This document shows, piece after piece, positions 33,570 through 45,149 of a stretch of 64,000 nt of DNA. Origin of the DNA: Protula sp. h YS-2021 (taxonomy: Eukaryota > Annelida > Polychaeta > Sabellida > Serpulidae); NCBI GenBank assembly GCA_949752745.1, contig OX457026.1:26536116-26600115 (forward strand), written 5' to 3'. The stretch's first letter is position 1; each line of letters starts with the position of its first letter. Under the pieces are notes generated by a model that saw nothing but the letters and a program-made list of their open reading frames with translations, was not told the origin of the DNA and did not search any database. The position numbers and the translations under genes are program-made.

Positions 33570-34417
33570 GGGATGAGGGGGGGGGGGGGAGGGGGAGGGG
33601 AGCTGTGGTGTTTGCATAGGGTTTTGTTCGCACTGAACGCTGGTCTTTTCAGAAACTCCGCAGCAGATGCCTGTAAAATGTTTAAAATAAACTGAAAAAC
33701 GTTAATGAAAGAGAGGCTAAACTCAAATGTGCCAGTCGTGCTGTGCTAGGAAGATCACAAGCTGAAAACGAAAACATTTGTGACTCAGACAGAAAGTCTC
33801 GGCTATACTATCCACGAAAACTGATTTGTTAAAATTACAAGTTTCTTTTAATTAATTTGGGGGGCGCTGGAAGTGCGGGGGGAGGAGGGGCAGACAAACT
33901 TTGCTATCTGTTTGCGAATCGACAATTTCCCGTCAGAAAACGATCAACTATCTCAGAGAAACACCATAGTTTAAATATTTTATAAAATGAAGATTGGAAC
34001 TGCACGGGGGGGGGGGGGGGAAGGGGAGGGGGGGGGGTATGGGTGTCCGATATTGCGCCATTAGACTGTGGGGTAATGCACAGGTATGAATGGCTGGTAA
34101 TGCCTCCAAATAATCCCCCCCCCCCCCCCAACAAAATTACATGTATATATAAGTACAAAAAAGAAGAGGAAGAAAAGCGTTTTCGAGACATCTTAAATGT
34201 TGTCTATTGAACAGGTGCACAAATTAAAACTTCTACGCTCATTTCTGTGTGGTGACGCGTTATGCCTTCTCATGAAAAAACTGTCACAGTTTAATGACAG
34301 ATTGAAGCTCTCTGGCATATGAAGCAAAATATGTAAACAAAAACACTACCAACGTCCTGTAGAAATAAATATGTTAGAAATATATAAAAGACTGGAGCAA
34401 AAAACGGCGATCTGTAC

Positions 34418-34680
34418 CTGCGTAAAGGAACATGAAATAAAAGCTGGCGGAGTCCTTGTAAAAGGACAGGGGGATGTCTGATTGTGACGTGGCGTTCGTC
34501 TCGATATGAAGGCGCACTTCGAAGAACTCGGTGCGAAGTTCCTCATGCACTGACCGTCTAATGCTTGTTTGATTTGATTGGAGAGTAATGTTTTCGAGAA
34601 TGATAGGAGTGCAATCAACAGGGCACCTGCTTTCCCACTGCTCGTTTTCCAAGAAACATCTTTCGTGGCAGTCGGGGGAG
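34418..34680 (-). CDS. Cytokine receptor exon V4: D1-type half-domain nearest the core
   Basis: A 263-nt exon in phase 2 to 1. Acceptor TGATGTTTCAG, donor GCAG|GTACAG. It reads SPDCHERCFLENEQWESRC, then PVDCTPIILENITLQSNQ, with strands FFEVRLHIETNATSQ and SASFYFMFLYA before joining exon C1 as AVKPDPP. Four cysteines in pattern C-x3-C and C-x3-C. NIT, NQT and NAT are glycosylation sequons. By position it should be the second half of CHR domain D1; identity to gp130-type D1 is weak by eye and rests on position, phase and cysteine content. A first-half exon (phase 1 to 2) must precede it and was not found. Confidence 0.75.
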
Positions 34681-34879
34681 CTGAAACATCAAAGGATTAA
34701 ATCAAGACCGCACTTCATATATTCACTTGTCGACTATGTGTATTTACTCCATGGCGTCATAGAGCAGAATACCCGAGATTACCTTTTGAGAAACGGCTGA
34801 AGACGTTGCGACCAATTCAACAGCTGTGCTTTATTTATCACGGCGCGGGCATCGCGTCCGCGTTAAGGTCTTCTCACCC

Positions 34880-35010
34880 ATAACATACAAAGGCTGATTC
34901 ACTTTCCTCACAACTTCAGCGCAGTCATGTGACCACAAGTCAATCATAGTCGTTAGTTTGAAGGATAACTCCCAAAGCAAGACAGAGACAGACAACCAGA
35001 GCGAGTACCT
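34880..35010 (-). other. Possible additional 2-1 exon or repeat
   Basis: On the minus strand, between an acceptor-like CTTCTCCAG and a donor-like ATGG|GTGAGA, there is an open 44-codon frame (ELSFKLTTMIDLWSHD, then AEVVRKVNQPLYVMG) with the same phases (2 to 1) as V1-V4. It has one cysteine and no clear similarity, and the segment continues into DNA that looks repetitive. Kept as a candidate only. Confidence 0.25.
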
Positions 35011-35235
35011 GGAGAAGTCTTTAGCCACTGGTTAATTAATGCTGAACCTATGTACAGGTTAAAACTTTCTAGAACCTATCTACATGTGAAACACACACAG
35101 ATTTAAAACAATGTCTTTCTCCTTGGGTAAGTTCGGGTTATTTTTATCTCTAAGAAGTACAACTTTAGAACTGTACGTTGAGCTATGGTCAATATTCTAA
35201 CATCCAGAAAAGAGAGTGAAGAATAAGCTATCTAC

Positions 35236-35495
35236 CAACGTATTCTGGAGCAAACCAATATTCTGCGCTCGAAGAATTCACACTGGAGCCAACCAACTCA
35301 TAAGAGCTATGGTTCAACTCGACATGAATTTGAGCAGCGTCATCGAAGAACGTCATAGAGACGATTGGGAAAGCAATTTGCGAGTTTGTGGTTCCCGGCA
35401 AGTCCATTATGTCGGGATTCGAGACGCATGTTTCACAGTGCTTCCGCCATGCATTCTCTCCGCTACTGTGGTAACATTCGAAACACTCCATTTTT
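35236..35495 (-). CDS. Cytokine receptor exon V3: D1-type half-domain variant
   Basis: A 260-nt exon in phase 2 to 1. Acceptor GTTTATTTGCAG, donor GTTG|GTAGAT. It reads KMECFECYHSSGENAWRKHC, then ETCVSNPDIMDLPGTTN, with strands IAFPIVSMTFFDD and AAQIHVELNHSSYELV, ending SSAEYWFAPEYV. The cysteine layout (C-x2-C, W, C-x2-C) parallels V4 (C-x3-C, W, C-x3-C). Its phases match V1, V2 and V4. NHS and NSS sequons suit an extracellular domain. It cannot be joined to V4 without a frameshift unless an unseen 1-2 exon lies between; the interval is only 555 nt. Confidence 0.72.
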
Positions 35496-36289
35496 CTGCA
35501 AATAAACATTTCTATTTATTTAAACCCCTACTTGCGACTCATTAAAGAAAAGAAAGATGCCCCTTGATTGTCCCTTGACTGCTGATTGTGACCTGTTGGA
35601 ACATAGATGCCCGGACCGAACTGCCATATGGTTTTGGGATAGTTATTCATGGAAGAGCAATTGTCTAGGTGCAATTTTTAATTTAAAGGCTTAATAAACA
35701 CTGAAAGGAAATTCTATAGTCGTAGGTGTCCACTTCAAGTATAAAATTTATATTTATATGTGTACTTTTATATTTATACTCACTGCCAATGCCTTTGCTG
35801 AATCCCGTCACCTGGACGTCTTTTCATTGAACACTCAGGCACAGTGAACATTTTTAAGGGTGTTCATTATATCGCTGTGCAACACTTATGACTAAACTGG
35901 GAGATTAGTAGAGCTCGAGATATGGTGTTCACAAACCACTTGGTATGGGAAATCAAACGTTGAATTTCGAAGTCCCGCAATGACCTTGAACAACCAGCAA
36001 GGTCACCAAAACCTAATCAGCTCTAGAATATTACATGTAGAAGCAAACTTACCATGTTCGCCTAAAATCTGTTCGGCAGAACGTGAGATATGGTGCCCAC
36101 AATCATAGCGTGACGCACAGAATGACGGTCGGACAGGCGAAACAGTCAAAAACATAATGCCCCTCCTGAATTCAGTCAGATCGGTTCATAACAATTTGGA
36201 TCGTTACAATAGTTGGCGACTTTTCAGCGAAAATCTGAGATATCAGAAACGCTAGTGCATTGGTCTTAGGGCTTCTGCTTGGAACAGCC

Positions 36290-37460
36290 AGTCAAAATTT
36301 GACCGAATTTCGCTACACCGTAGCGAAATGGCACCCACTTGCAATGGTAGAAGCCAGAGACACAACATATATGGTCAAAAACAAATCTCTAACTGTTTCC
36401 AGATAATTATCAGCTTCCGGTTGTTTTATATCGAACAAGGTCATCGAAGTACAAATAATGCAACCTCTTTTAGGCACAAATGATCAAACTAAGTTCAGTG
36501 TCGAGCTAACCGTTATCGAAACAATGGTGAACTTCTGGTTCTTGGCCGTGACCATGACCAAGAAGGTGAAGGTCACCGAGGTACCTCTTATGTAACCTCT
36601 TTTACGCCCATAGGGTAAAAAATAACCTCTTGACTAACGTCTTTAAGGCCCAAATGATCGAAAATAAGCTCAAAATCTCTATACGTTTTCGAGATAATGG
36701 TCATCTTCGGTTTTGACCTTGACCATAACTGAGCTCAAGGCCACTGAGGTACCTCTTACATAACACGTTCAAGGCCCAAAGGGTCGAAAATAAGCTCAAA
36801 CTGGCTCTATTTCTCAACGTTTTCGAGATAATGGTCAACTTCCGGTTTTTGACCTCGACCATGATCGAGAAGGCCAAGACCACTGAGGCTCCTCTTATAT
36901 AACGTCTTTTAGGCAAAACGGGTCGAAAAAAGCTCAAAATCGCTCTGTCCCTAACAGAAAATAGTACATCTTTCTCTAACGTTTTTCGAGATACAAAAGT
37001 CATATGACCTTTGACCTTGACCCTTAATGTTGAGATTCAGATCGCGCGGTTACTCTGTACTGAAAACGTATATGTGCTCAAACAAGGATTTGGGTACTAA
37101 CCCTAGCCACTTTTCATGAGAACCAAGGGGTTTAAAAATATTTTGACCGCATTTTGAGCTTGACCTTGGAGGTCACGGTAAAAATAAAGTGCGGATTTCA
37201 TGAGGACTCAGTACTCTCTATACCTTTGCCAAATGTCATCTTCCTACGTCAAACCTTCTAGGAGGAGTTTTCTAGAAACTGCTTTGAAGTAAATAAAAAA
37301 ACTTTGACCTCAATTTGACCTTGAATTTGAAGGTCAAGGTACAAAAAATCCACTCTCTGTATGCCAAATTTCATCTTCTTGCGTCAAATAGTGTAGGAGT
37401 TTTCTGAAAACCAACGAGACGAAAAAAAAACTAAAAAAAAAAAAAAAAAAATAAGCACGG
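36290..37460 (+). repeat. Dispersed repeat family 2, copy a
   Basis: Tandem units of about 120-140 bp with 'gggtcgaaaataagctcaaa', 'cgttttcgagataatggtc', 'aacttccggttttgacctt' and 'gaggtacctctta' words. The left side carries TTTCGCTA..TAGCGAAA. The right side has 'aaatttcatcttc.tgcgtcaaa' and a 'gtaggagttttctg' word, then poly-A. The TCAAGGTCA words are part of the unit, not regulatory evidence. Confidence 0.65.
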
Positions 37461-38673
37461 CTAAGTTCCAAGAAATATTGTTACTGAAAATTCCATATTT
37501 TACGCTATAAAACTGTTCCGATATCCGATGACTTGACAATGCCGATCTTTTGTCTTTGAATAGATTTGATCTGTTTGAAGAAAAATATAACGATCAAAAT
37601 TTTTTTGCATGTGACTAGATCAGCTGATTTCCGTTGCTAAGAGCACAATGAAGTGTGCAGTTAACTTCTGTAAATGCAGTAGCAAATATTCAACTGTTTG
37701 TGCTTTACAAGAAACTTGTAACATGTTAGTCTTATTTTGGTTCTATGATGAGGCGTCATCTTACTCTGACGGCTTGAATAAGAGTGACGTCACAAGGACG
37801 AAATTCTGAACAAATCTACTCAGTATATCAAAAACGAATTATTGAGAGGTTAGTCTTGCTTTGTTACTTTGCAGGTACGCCTACATGTCTTTCGTTACTT
37901 AAACAGGACATTGGTGACGTAACCAGGATGAAATTACACACAAATCCATTCAGCAATATGAATATCTTTAGAGAAACGAGAAACTGAATGTATCTTAACA
38001 CAATGGCGTACTGAAGCTGCTAACAACAATTTAGGAATTTTCTTATGATTATTCAAGTATAATTGACAACGAACATTCAAAGCTTTACAATGACGGAATT
38101 ATCTGCGAAAAAAAAATCAAGATGTGTGTGATATATGCCTCTTATTGTGATGCTAATAGCAATTACTGCGTTGGCAAATCACATGAAAATCACTGAAATA
38201 ATCGAATCACTGGTGGACACCATTTGATACAAACAACTCAGCACACCACAAGGACTTACACAGACACCGTAGCGGCTCATTTCACAACAGTAAAGATAAT
38301 ATCTGTTATAAACAAACAAATACAAATACGCCACTTTTGCAACGTGCAACAGAGAAACCTTGAAACGGACAAAACAATGTAACAATAACATGTTTTTCTA
38401 ACATCTTAACTATTGTTTGACTTCGCAAAGAAGGGAACGAAATAGTGCCTCCATTATTTTTTTTTTTTTTGTCATAACGAGATTAGCAGAATCTCAATCC
38501 AAATCTTTATACCAATATTTATATATATATATATGGGGTAACCAAGGCAACCGTAAACTTGTAAAAAAAATTACAGTTTATTTAAATATAACTTTTGACA
38601 AAACCTTTGACGAGACAATCGAGTTTCGTTCCGACCTTAGCGCAAAACAATCATCTTATCCTACTGTTTATAC
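37461..38673 (-). other. Gene-free intronic stretch between V2 and V3
   Basis: AT-rich DNA with duplicated words around 37740-37980 ('gtgacgtcacaaggacgaaattctgaacaaatc'-like, two diverged copies). No first-half D1 exon was recognised despite a search for phase 1-2 borders. Confidence 0.4.
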
Positions 38674-38873
38674 CTATATATTGTGTACTAATATTTGCCT
38701 CTGTAGATGCCGCCCACAAATGCCTTAGACTTGCTTCAATTTGCAATACGTAGACAATGCCTGGTTTGAAGGTATTTAACGGATTGTGTGGGTCGGGTGC
38801 AATCCAGGTACATGATGTACCTGAACGCCCGTAAGAAGGACAGGGGTAAAGGTTGTCTCCGCCAGTGTAATTA
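38674..38873 (-). CDS. Cytokine receptor exon V2: D1-type half-domain variant
   Basis: A 200-nt exon in phase 2 to 1. Acceptor TTTTCACTACAG, donor ATAG|GTATAA. It reads NYTGGDNLYPCPSYGRSG, then TSCTWIAPDPHNPLNTF, then KPGIVYVLQIEASLRH. It is clearly related to V1: CP...SCTWI(A/V)PDP is shared, followed by a Y-x-x-x-x-x-A strand. The SCTW motif resembles the C-x-W of cytokine receptor D1. Its acceptor lies only 60 nt from a hAT-type transposon. The 3' border is less certain because an upstream GT (after QIEA) exists. Confidence 0.75.
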
Positions 38874-38933
38874 CTGTAGTGAAAAGAAAACAAATGATAG
38901 ATATATTTATGCGTTGTAACTAACGCTAACCGC

Positions 38934-39054
38934 TAGAGGTGTGACGGTTCACCTCCGCTTCGGTTCGATTCGGTTCGGTTCAGCAAAACTCTTCGGTTCG
39001 GTTCGGTTTTTTTCGGTTCGGTTCAGCAAAACCAACCGGTAGTTTTCTTGTCAA

Positions 39055-39128
<74 letters not shown>

Positions 39129-40018
39129 ACAGGGAATCTGTGTAATTAGGGATTTCGTGAAATCCCTAGGGAATTCGTGTAATGAATAAGCTTATATTGA
39201 TTATAAAACTATTTTGATAAATTATCCATTCAGACAGGCTGTTAGTGGTTCTTCAAAACTGTGTATCCCTTTTCACATCGAAAGGAATTGGAATTTATAA
39301 CATTACCATCCAAAATAACAGAATTTGGCGTGAAATGTGACATAACTTACAGAGGATACAAAATATCGATAAATTCAGGTACTGAAGTATCTCATGATGA
39401 ATGATAGTTTGGCAATGGAGTGTTTTGAGTATATTAATTCAAAATCTACTATTAATTTCGGTAAAATACTACATTGCAAACATGAAAATTCTTAATAAAA
39501 ACATCGAAATTGATTGAGCCAGTTATTACACGAATCCACTAGGGATTTCATGAAATCGCTAATTTCACAGATTCCCTGTAACATATATATATGCGTGTTT
39601 ATTTTTTTTATTTATTTATAATTGCCTGCATTTAATCCGATATTTTTTTTTTACCTTAGAACAGATACAACACCTAACATATAAGGGGTGTGTTTTTTAT
39701 TTTTTACCTCAAAGCTTACTTACACAAGAATTTACATTGTTATTGACTGAAAAACTCACATGTAGCCATAATAAACGCATGGAATTCGTCACAGGTTTCA
39801 AAAAAAGTGTGTGAAATATTTGTTGATTTGTCCGATGTGATATATATATATATAAGAACTAAAATAACATTACCAAATTAATGCATTATCTTGTTATAAA
39901 TAGTAATAAAAAAAAAGAACCGAACCGAAACCGTGATTGGGCTTTTCGGTTTTCGGTTCGAACCGAACCGAAGCCTTTTCTCGTTTCTCGGTTTTCGGTA
40001 CGAACCGTCACACCTCTA
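38934..40018. mobile_element. hAT-type non-autonomous transposon with perfect 8-bp TSD
   Basis: The termini TAGAGGTGTGACGGTTC and its reverse complement are flanked by the identical 8-bp direct repeat CTAACCGC (38926-38933 and 40019-40026). An 8-bp duplication and AGAGGTGT-type ends are typical of hAT elements (family knowledge). The subterminal regions are CGGTTCGGTT repeats in inverted orientation. The interior has a long TA microsatellite and a second nested element. Total 1,085 bp with no transposase. Confidence 0.88.
39125..39583. mobile_element. Nested inverted-repeat element inside the hAT element
   Basis: The ends read TGTTACAGGGAATCTGTG and its reverse complement, continuing into a further inverted GGGATTTC(G/A)TGAAATC block, about 43 bp per arm. 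It sits within TA repeats, so the target duplication cannot be read. About 459 bp with no coding content. Confidence 0.8.
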
Positions 40019-40880
40019 CTAACCGCTTGGTTAAAGAATGAAGCAACTCAACAAAACAGGACACTCGTGGAACAAGAATCCCGGAGAGATTCCCGTATGT
40101 AGATATTGCCCCCTCATTTTGACACGCCCGGAGATTTTCTCGCGTTTGGTCCCGGAGAGTCCCCCCTCCTCCTCTTTCAGGGTGTACATTAAACGCTTGT
40201 TTGCCAAAAAGATGTTACTCATTCTGTGGTGTTAGCTGTTGACCCCTAGTCGATACTTTCACACCTTGTTCTATTGTTTTGAAAAAGACAACCAATTAAA
40301 CCCCATTGATACACTGTCAAATGGTTAAACAAACCAATAGTATGAAAATATTTTTCGGAAAAAATGCTACAATGCCAAAAGATTGCCCTTCAGGAAAAAC
40401 ATCGGAAACTTTTTGTGCCGAGTATATTTTTCTTTGAATGAGACTGGGGGGGGGGGAGGAGCTTAGTCGGGTTTGTAAATAAAAGCACGCGGGAAAGTCT
40501 CCACTCTCTGCACAAAAACGCAGAAAATTCTCGGCGGGGGCAAAGTCTACGCGGGGGAAACTCTCCGTCCACCATGGAACACACATGATTCTGAAAAGAA
40601 ATCCGTCAATTCAGTCCTGCATGCGTCTCAGCTGTTTTTAAACAGAAGTAATTTAACTCAGAGAAATCTGCAGTGAATTAGCACACAACTTATTTGATAA
40701 ACTGTCGTAAGATAACCGGTAATCCCTGATTTTTTTCTGAAAATAAAACAATGCTGAAAAAAAAAACAACAATACATATGCTGTATAACGTGTTATATCA
40801 CTTTGTGGAAACGAAAGTGAAGGTAAATTCATCCCATGACTAGTTCTCACGCCCACAGAAATAGATCCATTTTCTAGACC

Positions 40881-41148
40881 GGTAGCGGACAGCTGTTTGC
40901 TCTTAAGGAACAGCTACCTAAACTGCTGCATTCTAAGATACTGTAACCAAGTACCACGTATGACGTATGACGTGTATTCAGAGTTGCGGAAATCTTCCTG
41001 ATGACTCGAATGCGTGTGTTGTTCACCGAGATGTAGCCGAAAACGGAAGGAGTTGCCGTTGCAGGTAGTGATGTTATGGATGGGTGTAGGAAATAATGGC
41101 AACGGAAAAAATGGCTGTTCTTTAAGAGCAAACAGCTATCCGCTACAG
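40881..41148. mobile_element. Short MITE with ~35-bp inverted termini
   Basis: The left end GTAGCGGACAGCTGTTTGCT (continuing CTTAAGGAACAGC) returns inverted at 41113-41146 with a few mismatches. The interior has a GACGTATGACGTG motif. Open frames in it (for example 40874-41272 on the minus strand) span the termini and are not supported as genes. Confidence 0.75.
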
Positions 41149-42769
41149 GCAAGTAACAAACAAACAGAAGACAGCCGGTAAGGACATCATAGGCCACTCT
41201 AGTATGCACATTTCTGTTCAACCACGCAGCATTTGTAAATACCGATATGCAGACAAAAACATGGTTCTTCATTTTTCTACAGAGCTGACATCATTTGTTA
41301 AAACAACAGCAATCCCAAAGTTATTATGGAATCCTCTTCATCTGAAGTTAGATAATCACAAAAACAATGTTTTTCTTGTCATGTGAACTGGAAACACTGG
41401 GCAAGTGCACATGCACTTCGCATCAGTCGTGCAGTGTTAGAAACTACAATGGCAAATTTCGCAGAGTAACACGAGACAGAACCGTACAACAAATGATTAA
41501 ACGTGAGACATGTTTGATTTCGAAATGTCAAAGAGATGTCTTTTATTTCCTTCGGAGTAGAATTTCAGAAAACACTCCAGGCAAATTTTCAGCCAAGCAG
41601 GATTCTTAACTACAGCCGACCGTATGATCTCTATAGTCAAAGACCACAGTTTTCTTTTGCAATAATTATAACTAATAACATGTAATAATTAATATAAACT
41701 TACTTAATGCACTTGTGTTTTATTTAAACCAGTCAGAGACTTAAACTTCTTTCATCTGTCGGAATAAAATCCAACAATTAATGATGGATAACAAAAGTTA
41801 GCTTTTTCGTTTTTGTAACCCAGTTACCCTGCTGTTTTTTATCATCCCTCGGTAAAATGGGCCACAAAAAGACGTTTTTCACGATTTCCCGTTAAATTCT
41901 AGCACTGTAAATATACATGGGAACAGGGTCGAACAAAAAGGGGAAAATTTTACCATACATGGGAACGGGGTCGGAAAAAAGTGGTCCATTTGGCAAAAAA
42001 AAAAAAAAGTCGGAAAAGCCGGAAGATTCCCATGTATGTGTAAAAGACACAGCTTTTCAGTAGTTGGACAGAAAGTAGGTGTATATTCCCTCATTTGGTT
42101 AATGTAGGAAAGCAGAAAATATCTGGAAATTTTACGAACCATCTTACTTTGATTCAATGCAGGTGGAAGGGCGATAGTGTGGCCAGCATTACAGAAACCA
42201 GTAAGCCCATAAATAAGGCAGTCCATACCTTTCACTCTGCTCTATGATTGTGAAGATAGCTGTAATTATTCCACCCAACTCTAAATCCCAACAATGTCCC
42301 TATTTTCATATCAAGATCACCAAAAAGATAATTTTTTAAAGATAATATTTTTTATTGATTCTGAGTGACTTGTAAACTTCAATCGACTTAAGGCATTAAT
42401 GCATACTTTGATTTTAACCAGAAAACAAATCAGATGAGTCAAAAGTTGAGCAATTTCTGGAAGATTTTATAGGGCTTACTTCAATCCCAGACTATTGCCT
42501 TGAGCTCAAGAAAAGTATCTAAACTTAGGATTGCGGAGAATATGAGCAAAGTCCTTGAAATTTGAGGACCAACAGTAGGTTACTATGAGTGGATACTGAA
42601 TGAGCGAGTTCAGCTTTAAAATCTTCATTATATACCACAAGGGTATTTACAACTAGACAGAATTCCCCTAGATAGCGGAATGACCCACTTGCAGAAGCCA
42701 CTAAAGAAAAATACTTTTATTAAATTATAATCAAGAAAGCTGACAGTCACACAGTACCAGTACGAAGAT

Positions 42770-43420
42770 GAACCTAAAACCGCTCTTTCTCTAATCGTTT
42801 TCTAGATCATAGCCAACTTCCCACTTTTTACCTTGACCGTAACTGAGAAGGTCAAGGTCACCGAGGTACCTCTTATGTAACGTTGCTTAGGCCCAAAGTG
42901 TTGAAAATGAGCTCAAAATCGCTCTATTTCCCAACCGTTTTTGAGATAAGTTGGCATATCGTTAACGGTACACGAGGTCACGTGACCTTGACCTTCAAGA
43001 TCAAGGTTTAGGAGAGAAGGTCACTCCCTACTGAGTGCGTTTTATACATTTAAACTGGGATTTGAGCACTTTTTTATGGCCCCTTTTCATGATCAGTAGG
43101 CGTTTTGAAAAATACTTTGACTTCACTTTAACTTGGACCTTTGAGATCAAGATCAAACATATTTGCGGTTTCACCGAGACCTGATGATTGTCTATAAATG
43201 AAACAAATACAAAGCTCAGCTGACTCTAGGAGGAGTTTTCTGGTAACCATTATGTGGAAAAAATAACTTTGAACTCAATTTGACCTTGACCATGACCGTT
43301 GAGGTAAAAAAAATTGCGGATTCACCGAGACCTCGTCACCCTCTATATATATGCTAAAACTTCATCTCACTCTGTCGATTACTGTAGGAGTTTTCTGGAA
43401 ACCGTCCAAACGGAAATTAA
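42770..43420 (+). repeat. Dispersed repeat family 2, copy b
   Basis: Diverged tandem units with 'aaccgttttcgaga'-like, GAGAAGGTCAAGGTCACCGA and 'gtaggagttttctgg' words, as in copy a. Confidence 0.6.
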
Positions 43421-44489
43421 AAAGAGAAGAAAAAAGGAAAAAGAGCAGAAACTCCCAGAAAAACTGCAAATTTATAATTAGTTGCAAAGGAAGTTTGCAA
43501 GTGGGAATAATTTTTATTACGGTACCCTTGTTTGAAGCAAACCAGGTTGTTGTTTTATACAATTTGTTTTATAAAGGGTTTTAAACGATGATCAATGGCC
43601 TGTTAGTGAAAACATAGCAGATTAATGTTTGCTATAAAATTTTAGAAAACACACTGTCTGACCTTAAATGGTAATTTTACTGCTAGTGTACGCTGTCTGG
43701 GAACCAAATGAAAGGACATGAATGTAAACGCCGTCAAGCCCAGAAAAACAACCAAGCGCTACCACAAAATAGTCGCCTATCACATGGGAGCCCAGAAAGG
43801 CAAAATACAAATAAGTTTCCCACTAATATGACTTTATCAGGAAGTCACGGGGATCATTTCCAGTGATATATCGGCAGTGTTGCTGTGTAGATTATTGAGA
43901 AGAAGCTGCGCTCCTCTTTGTTGTTTTAGTACGATCGAAAAGTGAACGCAAGAACGGCGCGAAAAAGTGAGTTCATATTTTTTCGCAACCATTAAACCTG
44001 GGGAAGTCAATACCGCAGCATAGATAAATCTTGCAAGTATGTCCTGGCCTGCTAACTTGCAGGCAAATTTGAAATTAAATGGGGTCACATAATTAAATTT
44101 TTCACCATTAACTTTTGTTTCGTTTCCGCGCTTCTCTTTGGCAACGATACGATTTGTAGTCCGTATCTTATAACTCTAAGGAAGGCCTTCTTTAAACTGA
44201 TTCCAATGTGAGTTTTTATGAGGATCCGAAGTCAGAAAAGCATCTGAAGAGCATTTTGAAATTTTAAGAAAATTTTAAAGAATAAAAACTAAGTTAAGCT
44301 CAAAAGCCGTGCTTTGTAGTCCCGTTTTTAACCCGATTCGACCCCACTGATCCACACATTTTTGGTTCTTGCAGGGGTGGAGCTTTCGATGAGTGAAAGG
44401 AGTCCTTGTAGTAGCATTCGTCCCTGACACAGTGCCATCGTATAGAACTGCATCAATGCAACTGTAAGCTATGTGTGTTTGAAGTTTAA

Positions 44490-45005
44490 CGAGCAGCGAA
44501 AAATTACACTTGTGGGTTACAAAAATACGACTCTGAACTCTGAATCTCTTACAGGGTCGCGAATAAGCTCCAAATCATCCTATCTCTAACCGTTTTCAAA
44601 ATAATGGTAAACTTACGGTTTTTGGCTTTCAACCATGTCCGAGGAGGTCAAGGTCACCGAGATACCTCTTACTTGTTGTCTTTTAGGCCGGAAGGGTCGA
44701 AAATAAGCTCAGAATCGCTCTATCTCTAACCATTTTCGAAATAATGGCCCAATTCTGGTTTTTGACTTTGACCATGGCCGAGGATGTCAATCGTTCTCTA
44801 AGGTGATGGTTAAACAAAATGCGGATTTTACGGCGTCTAATCACCCTTCATCAGTGAGTCAAATTTCATCGCTCTTTAGCAGTTGGGAAAAACCCAAACG
44901 CTGCAGCCAACTTAAACTTGCACACGCATGCAGTGATGGCTTTCATTGAGAGTTGGGCGATCAGTACATCGAGGCTGATATCATGCCAGTTTAAACTAGA
45001 ACCTC
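44490..45005 (+). repeat. Dispersed repeat family 2, copy c
   Basis: The head carries 'cgaaaaattacacttgtggg'. It is followed by units with 'gtcgaaaataagctca' and GAGGTCAAGGTCACCGAG words and a terminal segment (CATCAGTGAG, CCCAAACGCTGCAGCCAA, CATCGAGGCTGATATCATGC) nearly identical to 55380-55600. Confidence 0.65.
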
Positions 45006-45149
45006 ACTTCGCTAGCGAAATGTTAAACACTTGACAAAAATTAAAACGCAAAAATACTTCCTTCAATGGGTTATTTCTTGAATAATATATTGCAAACAAC
45101 ACAGCTTGAATATGTCTTATAAGCCGAGTAGTGTTTGGTTTCTGTTGAC

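Larger units (their letters stand above)
27581..34417 (-). other. Intron V4-C1
   Basis: A 6.8-kb intron containing the palindromic MITE (28180-28843), several poly-G tracts, a GA microsatellite, an ATT/TTA microsatellite, a tRNA-derived SINE and the assembly gap. No exon was recognised; V4 joins C1 in phase without one. Confidence 0.55.
3967..34680 (-). other. Gene span: gp130/Domeless-like class I cytokine receptor (core, 5' incomplete)
   Basis: Thirteen exons (34418-34680, 27432-27580, 26794-27022, 26426-26523, 25926-26217, 23713-23858, 22993-23170, 18630-18785, 18195-18347, 17612-17705, 15070-15151, 8848-8958, 3967-5241) join with matching phases and GT/AG borders into one open frame of 3,226 nt. 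The order is partial D1, D2 with WSxWS-like motif, three FN3 domains, transmembrane helix, Box1-like exon, tail. That is the domain order of vertebrate gp130/LIFR and similar to insect Domeless. Such receptors bind helical cytokines at the cell surface and signal through JAK-STAT. The 1-0-1 phases around D2 agree with the usual class I receptor gene pattern as I recall it. Symbol left blank because orthology cannot be settled by eye. Confidence 0.85.

Noticed and set aside
36290..37460. Clusters of TCAAGGTCA as nuclear-receptor response elements
   Set aside because: They belong to the tandem unit of a dispersed repeat and recur wherever that repeat occurs.
40874..41272. 132-codon minus-strand frame
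   Set aside because: It spans both inverted termini of a short MITE and has no domain.
43837..44088. 83-codon minus-strand frame as the missing first half of D1
   Set aside because: An acceptor-like CCCCAG gives phase 1, but no donor in phase 2 exists before the stop and the C-x-C-x-W pattern is absent.
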